In this document: in pieces, positions 1 to 6,737 of the stretch | Position numbering within the stretch: position 1 is the stretch's first letter | Layout of the letters: each line of letters opens with the position of its first letter | Assembly (NCBI GenBank): GCA_030263595.1 | Contig: SZPG01000055.1 | Coordinates: 1 to 53,366 of the forward strand | Direction: 5' to 3' | DNA from: Chloroflexi bacterium CFX6 | Lineage (GTDB): Bacteria > Chloroflexota > Anaerolineae > Anaerolineales > Villigracilaceae | DNA: 53,366 nt | The notes under the pieces: model-generated | What the model was told of the DNA's origin: nothing | Seen by the model: the letters and a program-made list of their open reading frames with translations, nothing else | Databases searched by the model: none | Program-made: the position numbers and the translations under genes

Positions 1-2
1 CA

Positions 3-101
3 TCTCCGATCTTCCTGGTCGTGTACAACAACCAGTTGTACTTCCAGGCGAACGGCAACGACGGCGCGGGCAGGGAATTGTGGAGGTACAGGGGACCGTA
101 A
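3..101 (+). CDS. C-terminal end of an ELWxxDG-type repeat protein (partial)
   Basis: An open frame enters from the left edge and stops at TAA 99-101, giving about 32 residues. It contains NNQLYFQANG and GRELWRY, the pattern of large secreted bacterial proteins built from ELW-x-x-DG repeats. The start lies outside the window. Only the last repeat is visible, so the function is unknown. The RHS remnant begins directly downstream, so two repeat-rich surface-protein genes probably lay side by side here. Confidence 0.5.
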   Translation, partial: SPIFLVVYNNQLYFQANGNDGAGRELWRYRGP

Positions 102-119
102 GTCGCGCCGGGAGAAGGA

Positions 120-600
120 TCGAAAAGGCAGAGGCGTTCCCTCGGTTACACCTACGATGCGGCAGGAAACGTGCTTGATCTGCAACAGAACCTCGGTCCC
201 GACACGGTGACCGCCGCTTGAGCATGAATGCAGCAGGTGTGATCGCTTACTACGTGATGGACGGAAATCGCCCGCTTTCATCCGAATCGGCTGGCAACAC
301 GGCCTTCTTCCTCTATGGTCGAGGGGTAATTGGCGAAAAACAAATACTTGGCATTGATTACCTTACACTTTGGTATTGGGACGCGGATTAACGCGGATGG
401 ATGCGGATTTTTGAGGAACTGCCCGAAAAAGCGCGTTGCATCCGCGTTTTCTGCGCGCTCCGCAGTCCGCGTCCCATTTTTAGGAGTGTGAGGTAATCAG
501 TGGTATGACCTACACCTGGGATAACAACGGCAATCTGTTGAGCGATGGGGTCAACAGTCACATCTCAACACCGCCAACCTGTTGATCTCCATGGCTTGGG
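120..600 (+). pseudogene. Decayed RHS/YD-repeat protein, interrupted by a small mobile element
   Basis: YD-repeat peptides appear in three different frames. GYTYDAAGNVLDLQQNLG (about 144-200) stops at 219. MDGNRPLSSESAGNTAFF plus LYGRGVIGE (about 255-345) is typical of RHS core-adjacent sequence. MTYTWDNNGNLLSDG (505-549) is a classic YD repeat and is followed by a degenerate NTANLLISM. The 143-bp inverted-repeat element at 355-499 splits the second and third pieces. RHS proteins are large secreted or toxin-delivery proteins; this one cannot be translated and is dead. Confidence 0.7.
355..499 (+). repeat. MITE-like element family A, copy 1
   Basis: The ends are imperfect inverted repeats: TGATTACCTTACACT on the left, with its counterpart AGTGTGAGGTAATCA on the right. 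The interior carries GGGACGCGGATTAACGCGGA and GAGGAACTGCCCGAAAAAGC. The same sequence, reverse-complemented, recurs at 26122-26243 and 51559-51703. It has no coding capacity. It sits inside RHS coding sequence, which suggests mobility. Confidence 0.75.
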
Positions 601-601
601 T

Positions 602-652
602 GACAGTCACTACGGAGCATCCCCGAAGCGAAGCGGGGTGAAAGTGACTGTC
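602..652. repeat. Nested inverted repeat (REP-like)
   Basis: GACAGTCACT (602-611) pairs with AGTGACTGTC (643-652), and an inner CCCCG...CGGGG stem lies between them. There is no U-run on either side, so it is more likely a REP-like palindrome than a terminator. It lies between the RHS remnant and the next gene. Confidence 0.55.
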
Positions 653-677
653 GCCTGTTTTCAGATAGAATGGCAAC

Positions 678-1184
678 ATGCCAGCAAGAACCGCCATGCC
701 ACGACCTCGCTGGATCACCCTCACAGGCCGCCTCGAAAAGGGATACCGCGTCGCGTCGGGTCCATCCAAAGCCTACCCTGAATACGGCAGCATCGAGAAG
801 CAGAAACCCTATTTCAAGGAACTGGGACTGGACCTCGACCACACCTTCAACGGCACGTTGAACATTTCCATCCGCCCTTACGAATTCAGGATGGCTGGGC
901 CGGAATACACATTCGAAAACGTCGAATGGACGGAACTGACGAACGCGGAGACCTTCTCCTTTTCACGGTGCAAAATCGAATTTCGAGGAAAGGAGTATGA
1001 CGGCTGGGTGTATTACCCTCATCCAGAAACGAAGAAGGATCACTTCCAGGACGCGTCCACGGTGGAGGTGCTCGCGCCGTTCATCGCGGGGATCGAATAC
1101 GGAGACGCGGTGGAAATCTCGCTCGATGCGATGGAGATCGAAATCACAAAAGCAGGGTCGGCTGGGGATGCAACGGCGGGTTAA
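678..1184 (+). CDS. Hypothetical protein, possibly related to the CTP-dependent riboflavin kinase (DUF120) fold
   Basis: 168 residues, soluble. The sequence runs LTGRLEKGYRVASG, FNGTLNISI, a central FSFSRCKIEF strand, GWVYYPHPETKKDHF, then a C-terminal LAPFIAGIEYGDAVEISL. A G-rich start, a G-T-L-N strand, a late His/Asp segment and a final GD-x-VEI strand recall archaeal-type DUF120 riboflavin kinases. The match is by eye and may reflect only a shared beta-barrel. There is no clear ribosome site. TAGAAT at 665-670 just before ATG 678 would fit a leaderless transcript. The gene is isolated, with a convergent neighbour. Confidence 0.5.
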   Translation: MPARTAMPRPRWITLTGRLEKGYRVASGPSKAYPEYGSIEKQKPYFKELGLDLDHTFNGTLNISIRPYEFRMAGPEYTFENVEWTELTNAETFSFSRCKIEFRGKEYDGWVYYPHPETKKDHFQDASTVEVLAPFIAGIEYGDAVEISLDAMEIEITKAGSAGDATAG

Positions 1185-1225
1185 CCGCAAACGCCCCCTC
1201 GTTCGATCAGGTCGCCAAACGTGGG

Positions 1226-1501
1226 TCACGCAAGATGCGGCTCGAACGCCTCTTCCACGACGCGATAGACCACGTCGTGCTCGCGCACCGGCTCGACGAC
1301 CTTGAGCGCCACGTCGTCGCCGGGCTTCACCCACACCACGGAATGATGTTCCACTTCCAGCGACCCGACGCGCTGCTCGAAGTCCGTGGTGTGACCGAGG
1401 ATGTGGATCTTGTCCCCCAGTTTCAACGCCTCGTCGAGTTTCAATACCGCCACGCCGATGTGATTGTAGAAATGCGTCACCCTTCCGATCTCGACTTCCA
1501 T
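1226..1501 (-). CDS. Small EF-Tu domain-2-like beta-barrel protein
   Basis: 91 residues. It begins MEVEIGRVTHFYNHIGVAV and contains LKLGDKIHILGHTTDFEQRV, VEHHSVVWVKPGDDVALKV and a final VREHDVVYRVV. This is the stand-alone translation-factor domain-2 fold (GD-x-I...G, then PGDDVALKV) found as a conserved small protein in many anaerobes; it has no GTPase domain. The start was chosen at 1501 because AAAGGAG lies just upstream on the minus strand; the frame extends further without a better site. Its role is unknown, perhaps nucleic-acid or ribosome binding. Confidence 0.7.
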   Translation of the reverse strand: MEVEIGRVTHFYNHIGVAVLKLDEALKLGDKIHILGHTTDFEQRVGSLEVEHHSVVWVKPGDDVALKVVEPVREHDVVYRVVEEAFEPHLA

Positions 1502-1643
1502 AGGTACGCTCCTTTCCTGCCAGGAGGAAGCCATCGCTTCCCTCCCTTGAATACTGTAGCACAAATCGAGATCGAATTCCAGTCCCCTGCGATTGACAGG
1601 CGTGCTAAAATGAATCATACAGCCCCAAACAAGGAGAGACCCC

Positions 1644-2618
1644 ATGGACGCCCTCTATCAACTCGGCATCCGCTTCATTCAATTCCTGCAAACGTTCAGC
1701 CCCGCGCTCGATGGCGCCATGAACGCCTTCACCTTCCTCGGACGCATCGAGTTCTACCTCGTCTTCATCCCCTTCATCTACTGGGCGGTGGACAGGCGCA
1801 TCGGCGTTCGCACGCTGCTGATCCTCATCTATACCGACTTCATCTCCGCCTCCTTCAAACTACTCTTTCACGAACCTCGCCCATACTGGATCGGCGACGT
1901 GAAACCGCTCAGTACGGAAACCACTTATGGCATCCCCTCCTCCCATGCCAGCGACTCGCTTGCCGTCGGGGGGTACCTCATCACCCGCGTCAAACAAAAC
2001 TGGCTGCGCATCCTCATCGGCGTCATAGCCTTCTTCGTCGCCTTCTCGCGCCTCTACCTCGGCGTCCACTTTCCGCAGGATGTCGTTTTCGGATGGCTGA
2101 TCGGCTTCGCCGTCCTCTGGGCGGTCCTCAAATGGGAGACTCTCTTTCGCGATTGGCTGGACAAAAAAACCCTCTCCACACAAATTGCGCTGGGATTTCT
2201 CGACTCGCTCCTCTTCGCCGCCATTGGATTCCTCATCCGCCTCATTGTCTCAGGGACGCCTGATCCGGTTTCCTGGAGCCAGTTCTCGGTCCAGGCGCGA
2301 ACCGTCACGCACTTCGTCACATTGGCGGGCGCGGCGTTCGGCACGTACACCGGCTACGCATTGATGCGTCAATACGCGCGCTTCGATACAAAAGGGAGGA
2401 GCGTAAAGCGCCTCGCCCGTTATCTCCTCGGCATCCTCGGCTTGCTCGTGATCTATTTCGGACTGGACTTCGCCTTTGCCGCCATCGCCGCCGACGAAAC
2501 CGCGCTCGGATACATCCTGCGTTACATTCGCTACGGCGCAGCCACCCTCTGGGCGACCTTCCTCGCCCCGTGGGTGTTCCTCAAGACCAGATTGGCGGAA
2601 TCTGAAAACTCCTCGTAA
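1644..2618 (+). CDS. PAP2-family membrane phosphatase
   Basis: 324 residues, multi-pass. The three type-2 phosphatidic acid phosphatase motifs are present in order: KLLFHEPRP (K-x6-RP, about residues 73-81), GIPSSHAS (PSGH-like, about 94-101) and SRLYLGVHFPQDV (SR-x5-H-x3-D, about 135-147). The family hydrolyses lipid phosphates or pyrophosphates at the membrane; the exact substrate is not readable here. An extra C-terminal half of about 150 residues adds further membrane segments beyond the minimal core. AAGGAGAG lies before the ATG. The gene is monocistronic. Confidence 0.85.
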   Translation: MDALYQLGIRFIQFLQTFSPALDGAMNAFTFLGRIEFYLVFIPFIYWAVDRRIGVRTLLILIYTDFISASFKLLFHEPRPYWIGDVKPLSTETTYGIPSSHASDSLAVGGYLITRVKQNWLRILIGVIAFFVAFSRLYLGVHFPQDVVFGWLIGFAVLWAVLKWETLFRDWLDKKTLSTQIALGFLDSLLFAAIGFLIRLIVSGTPDPVSWSQFSVQARTVTHFVTLAGAAFGTYTGYALMRQYARFDTKGRSVKRLARYLLGILGLLVIYFGLDFAFAAIAADETALGYILRYIRYGAATLWATFLAPWVFLKTRLAESENSS

Positions 2619-2641
2619 CTGTCATTTCGACAAGCCCTGTC

Positions 2642-2688
2642 TCGAACGAATGTGAGAGACCTTATCGAACGAATGTGAGAAACCTTAC
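2642..2688. repeat. Short direct repeat, 23-bp period
   Basis: TCGAACGAATGTGAGAGACC is followed 23 bp later by TCGAACGAATGTGAGAAACC, just before the DUF1801 gene. It is preceded by GTCATTTCGACAAG, a relative of the GTCATTGCGAG repeats seen elsewhere in the window. Confidence 0.6.
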
Positions 2689-2706
2689 CGAACAGGAGAA
2701 GACAAC

Positions 2707-3123
2707 ATGGCTGAACTCAAAACCAAAGTCAACAAGGCGAGCGTGGAAAAATTCATCAAGGACATCAGGGACGAACGCACACGCGAAGACTGCCGCAGGA
2801 TCGTCGAGATCATGCAGAAGGCGACCAAAGCCGAACCGAAGATGTGGGGAACGAGCATCGTCGGCTTCGGAAGTTACCATTACAAATACGCCTCGGGACG
2901 CGAAGGCGATTGGTTCCTGGTCGGTTTCTCCCCGCGCAAACAAAACCTGACGCTCTACATCATGTCCGGCTTCGAGGGATACGACTCGCTATTGAAGAAA
3001 CTCGGCAAACATTCCACCGGCAAATCGTGCCTCTACATCAAAAGGCTGGAGGACGTTGACCTGAAGGTTCTCGAAGAACTGGTCGCAAAATCCGTCGGGC
3101 ATATACAGAAGACCCATCCATGA
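2707..3123 (+). CDS. DUF1801 domain protein
   Basis: 138 residues. It contains the DUF1801 (YdhG-like) signature: an N-terminal helix with DERTREDCRRIVEIM, then MWGTSIVGFGSYHYKYASG, WFLVGFSPRKQNLTLYIM, and a Lys-rich C-terminal GKSCLYIKRLEDVDLKVLEELV. The family is small, cytosolic and functionally uncharacterised, with a fold related to iron-chaperone frataxin-like proteins. The GAACAGGAGAAG upstream supplies a ribosome site. The stop almost abuts the next start (1 bp gap), so the two are probably co-transcribed. Confidence 0.8.
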   Translation: MAELKTKVNKASVEKFIKDIRDERTREDCRRIVEIMQKATKAEPKMWGTSIVGFGSYHYKYASGREGDWFLVGFSPRKQNLTLYIMSGFEGYDSLLKKLGKHSTGKSCLYIKRLEDVDLKVLEELVAKSVGHIQKTHP

Positions 3124-3124
3124 C

Positions 3125-3631
3125 ATGGACCTCTCGAACCTGATCCAGATCGTTTCCACGCTTGCCATGACGCTGGGCATCCTGTTCGGCATCCTCAACC
3201 TGCGAAACTTCCATGCCATGCGCAAGCGGGAAGCCGCCATACTCATGCTCAATTCCTTTCAAACGATGGAATTCGTGCGCGGCTTGCTGTACATCTTCGA
3301 ACTCCCGAACGGCGCAACGAGCGAAGACCTCGAAAGCCTGCCCGAGGAAAAATACATGGCGATCTATCTCGTGCTTGGCACGTGGGAAAGGCTTGGCATC
3401 CTCGTCCATCGCAAGGAGATTCCCATTGATCTCGTGGACGACGCCTTCAGCGGTCCCATCATTCAATCGTGGGACAAACTTGGCAACTTCGTGGAGGCCT
3501 TCCGCGCCCGCGTGAATCGAGAGACCGGCTTCGAATGGTTTCAGTGGCTCGCCGACCGCATGCTCGAAAGGGAAAAACACGGCTCCGCCATCCCCGCCTA
3601 CATTGCGCACAAGAACTGGAAGGCAAAGTAA
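3125..3631 (+). CDS. Hypothetical membrane-anchored protein (DUF4760-like)
   Basis: 168 residues. One N-terminal membrane helix (about residues 5-27, ending in LRNFHAMRKRE) is followed by an all-helical soluble domain containing LYIFELP, YMAIYLVLGTWERLGILVHR and GPIIQSWDKLGNFVEAFR. This layout matches DUF4760-type proteins, a family without known function. It starts 1 bp after the DUF1801 stop, so it probably forms a two-gene unit with it. The family assignment is by pattern only. Confidence 0.6.
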   Translation: MDLSNLIQIVSTLAMTLGILFGILNLRNFHAMRKREAAILMLNSFQTMEFVRGLLYIFELPNGATSEDLESLPEEKYMAIYLVLGTWERLGILVHRKEIPIDLVDDAFSGPIIQSWDKLGNFVEAFRARVNRETGFEWFQWLADRMLEREKHGSAIPAYIAHKNWKAK

Positions 3632-3702
3632 AAATTCCAAAAACAAGATCGTCCTACAATCTACATCCTTATCGGAACGTCTTGCGCAAAAGGACTTTAG
3701 CG

Positions 3703-4791
3703 ATGATGCGACTCAAACCTTATTGGCTGGCGCTGGGGATCCTGACCCTGGCGCTCAATGCCTGCGGAGGATCAGCCGCCGCCTCCCCCTCCACGCTGAC
3801 CATTGCTCCGCCCCCCACAACCGCTCCCCCGCCGACAGAGACTCCCACCCCATCCTTCACCCTCACCCCGCTTCCCACCGCAACGCCCACGCCGCACCCG
3901 CTGGAGATCTCGGCGATGCGCGCCCGTGAATACCCCGGCAGCGACGTGGTCATCGAAGCCGTCCTCGACCCCGGCGTGAACTACAGCCGCTATTACGTTT
4001 CCTACCTTTCCGAGGGTCTGAAGATCTACGCGTTGATGACCGTTCCCAACGGACAAAAACCTCCCACCGGCTGGCCCGTCGTCGTCTTCAATCACGGATA
4101 CATTCCGCCGAGCGTCTATCGCACCACCGAACGATACGTCGCCTACGTGGATTTGATCGCGCGCAGCGGCTACATCGTCTTCCGCTCCGATTATCGCGGG
4201 CACGACCGTTCCGAGGGAGTGGCAGGCGGGGCGTACAGCCGACCCGATTACACCGTTGACGTGTTGAACGCGGTCGCTTCGATGAAGCGTCATCCCGACG
4301 CCGACCCGAACCGCATCGGCTTGTGGGGACACTCCATGGGCGGCTACATCACCCTGCGTTCGATGGTCATTGACAAGGACATCAAAGCCGGCGTCATTTG
4401 GGCGGGCGTCGTCGCCTCCTACCCCGATCTTTTGTACAACTGGCGTCGCGGTCCTGGCGCATCCCCCGATTCCACGCCGAGACCCGGCTCATGGAGGACA
4501 ACCTTCATCGAGCAATACGGCTCGCCGGAGGAGAATCCCGAATTCTGGAATTCCATCTCGGCAAATTCGTACCTCAACGAAATATCGGGACCCATCCAAC
4601 TCCATCACGGCACCGCGGACACGGACGTGCCTCTCGCCTTCTCGGAAACACTGTTCTATCAAATGCTCGCCGCGGAACAATACGTGGAATTGCACAAATA
4701 CGAAGGAGATAACCACAACATCTCCAACTACTTCAGCCTCGCCATGCAAAGGACGATCGAGTTTTTCGACCGGTATGTGAAGATATATTAG
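3703..4791 (+). CDS. Lipoprotein alpha/beta hydrolase (prolyl-oligopeptidase-like S9 family)
   Basis: 362 residues. The N-terminus MMRLKPYWLALGILTLALNAC is a lipoprotein signal with lipobox Cys near residue 21. A Thr/Pro-rich linker follows (about residues 28-65), then an alpha/beta hydrolase: VVVFNHGY oxyanion region, nucleophile elbow GHSMGG (about 210-215), Asp in HHGTADTDVP and His in EGDNHNIS. It is probably a surface-anchored esterase or peptidase. ATG 3703 was chosen over a much longer open frame because AAAGGA is well placed and the signal peptide starts here. TACAAT near 3656 may be its -10 box. Confidence 0.8.
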   Translation: MMRLKPYWLALGILTLALNACGGSAAASPSTLTIAPPPTTAPPPTETPTPSFTLTPLPTATPTPHPLEISAMRAREYPGSDVVIEAVLDPGVNYSRYYVSYLSEGLKIYALMTVPNGQKPPTGWPVVVFNHGYIPPSVYRTTERYVAYVDLIARSGYIVFRSDYRGHDRSEGVAGGAYSRPDYTVDVLNAVASMKRHPDADPNRIGLWGHSMGGYITLRSMVIDKDIKAGVIWAGVVASYPDLLYNWRRGPGASPDSTPRPGSWRTTFIEQYGSPEENPEFWNSISANSYLNEISGPIQLHHGTADTDVPLAFSETLFYQMLAAEQYVELHKYEGDNHNISNYFSLAMQRTIEFFDRYVKIY

Positions 4792-4960
4792 GCATTGCGC
4801 AATGCTTGTCCTCCCAACGAGCCTCGGGACAATGGGACAATGCGAGCGAAGTCGAAGAATGGTCGCCAAGCCGCCGGGGAAAATCCGAATTGGAGTAAAA
4901 TGAGGCGAATAACGCGCCGAAGCGCCGGCGTTCGCGAACTCACCGCCCAGGAGGTCCTTC

Positions 4961-6482
4961 ATGTTCAAGACCCAGAACCTGTACCAGAACGACGAGAAAT
5001 GGAAAAACGCCAAACTTGGAAATTCATCCGAGACCATCGGCGGGTGGGGATGCCTGCTCACCTCCGTCACCATGATGCTCAACGGCATCGGCTACAACGA
5101 GACTCCCGAAACCGTCAACGAAAAAATGAAAAAGGCTGGCGGGTTTCAGGGAGCGTTTTTTATCCCCAGCGTCCTGCCGTTCGTGTGGTCCAACTGCGCT
5201 TATCGCGACATGCAGCCCTGCGAAAACTCCCCCGCCCCCGTCGCGCAAATTGACGCGGCAGTGGCGGCCGGCAAACCCGTCATTTTACAGGTGGATTGGA
5301 ACAAACAGGCCGGCATTCAAACCCACTTCGTGCTGGTCAAGGAAAAGAAGGGCAGCGATTACATCCTCTACGATCCATATAAATACGGCGGCGATAGTCC
5401 CGATAAGGAAGTCCTGCTCACCACCCGTTACAAATACAACGGCGCGAACCTCGAAAGCGAGATCAGCGCGGTCTTGTGGTTCGACTCCTACAGCGCCGCG
5501 CCGCCCGAACCTCCCAAAATGACGAAAGTCCCCGTCCCCGCCGACAAATACGTCCTGTATGCCGCCGAGGACGACCTTGCCCTGCGCGCCGAACCGAACA
5601 TCGGCGGCTATCTCTGGAAGCGCATGATCGCGGGAACGGAACTCATCTGCCTCGAACCGAAAGCCACCGCCAAAGCCAAACTCGGCGTGAACGGCCAATG
5701 GATCAACGTGCAGGACCCGGCGGGCGATCAGGGATACGTCGCCGCGTGGTACGTCTCGGAGACAAAGGGAGGGACTCCGGCTCCTTCCTCCCCCGCGCCT
5801 GCTTCGACCTCCCCAACCTCCGCCGCGCCGAAGCCCTTCGGCTCCGCTCAGGACAAGCCCTTCGGCTCCGCTCAGGACAAGCCCTTCGGCTCCGCTCAGG
5901 ACAAGCCCTTCGGCTCCGCTCAGGACAAGCTCCGCTCAGGACAAGCCCACACCTGCCGCGCCGCTTCCGGCTGGCGCGATGTTATTTGTCCCCACCGAAG
6001 AACTGGCGTTTCGCTCCAAACCCGAAATCTCCCCAGAGACCCTCATCCGCCGCATCCCGGTCACGGAAAAACTGGTCTCGCTCGAGCCTGCCAACTTCGC
6101 CGTCGAAAAGGTCGGCGTGGTCGGCAAATGGCTCAAAGTGCGCGACCAGCAAAACAAGGAAGGCTTCGTCGCCGCATGGTACGTCAAATTTGCGGGCGGC
6201 TCCACCGCGCAACAAGGAAGCGCCGCGACGCCCAGCGCAGCGGCTACAGCCATGCCCTCCGCCAACGCTGGGAAGGTCAAAGCGGCGGCGCAGGCGGTCG
6301 CGTTCCGCAAGCAGCCGGTCGTCAACGATTCGACCCTCATCCGCTGGCTTCCGTTGGGCGAGGAGTTGACCATTGCCGAACCCGGCGGAGAGTCGAAGAT
6401 CGGCGCGAACAACCAATGGCTAAAGGTCAAGGACCGGGCTGGCGTGGAAGGCTACGTCGCCGCGTGGTTCGTCAGTCGCTAA
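4961..6482 (+). CDS. C39-like peptidase with SH3b domains, frame broken at a coding repeat
   Basis: The N-terminal domain (about residues 1-185) looks like a C39-like papain-fold peptidase: Cys in GGWGCLLTSVTMML, His in GIQTHFVLVKE and a YDPYKYGG motif. No signal peptide is visible. Then comes one SH3b domain (LALRAEPNIGG...GYVAAWYVSE), a Pro/Ala linker and four perfect 24-bp repeats encoding KPFGSAQD. The fifth repeat unit is 8 bp short, shifting the frame at about 5927-5942. The next frame continues as PTPAAPLPAGAMLFVPTEE and two more SH3b domains, ending with WFVSR at 6482. Read without a shift, the protein ends in unrelated sequence at 6547. It may be a pseudogene, a phase-variable gene or an assembly error. 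Confidence 0.75.
5831..5942 (+). repeat. 24-bp tandem coding repeat (4 full units plus one short unit)
   Basis: The unit AAGCCCTTCGGCTCCGCTCA followed by GGAC occurs at 5831, 5855, 5879 and 5903. A 16-bp unit at 5927-5942 lacks CCTTCGGC or an equivalent 8 bases. Whole units keep the frame; the short unit changes it. Confidence 0.9.
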
Positions 6483-6573
6483 GAACCCATCCAATAATTT
6501 TGGAGTCAGCCAGATTGCTGGCGCCATTTCGGGAGCAATCTCCCTGATTCCATAACCGAAATTAGTTACTCAC

Positions 6574-6695
6574 GTTACGCAATGATACCCGTAACGCGAG
6601 ATTGCGTAGCGTCTCGCTTTTCAGGCGTTTCTTGGGCAAGAGCGACATGAATGTCGCATTACGATGACCAAGATAATCTTTCCTGCGTAACATCA
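6574..6695. repeat. MITE-like element family B, longer copy
   Basis: The left end is GTTACGCAATGATACCCGTA and the right end TGCGTAACATCA, which are inverted. The interior has GCGAGATTGCGTAGCGTCTC and CTTGGGCAAGAGCGACATG. A 90-bp copy lies at 37235-37324. This copy has about 30 extra bases just before the right end. It lies between the C39/SH3 gene and the TIR gene and ends 42 bp before the chosen TIR-gene start. Confidence 0.7.
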
Positions 6696-6737
6696 ATCAG
6701 TTGTTCGAAAAGGCTCCAAGGCAAGGATAAATTCATC

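Noticed and set aside
5943..6547. Unshifted C-terminus of the C39/SH3 protein
   Set aside because: The residues after the repeat are Arg-rich and motif-free, whereas the +1 frame gives two clear SH3b domains over the same bases.
6651..6737. N-terminal extension of the TIR protein from ATG 6651
   Set aside because: The first part lies inside a repeat element found elsewhere in the window, and the TIR domain starts naturally after GTG 6738.
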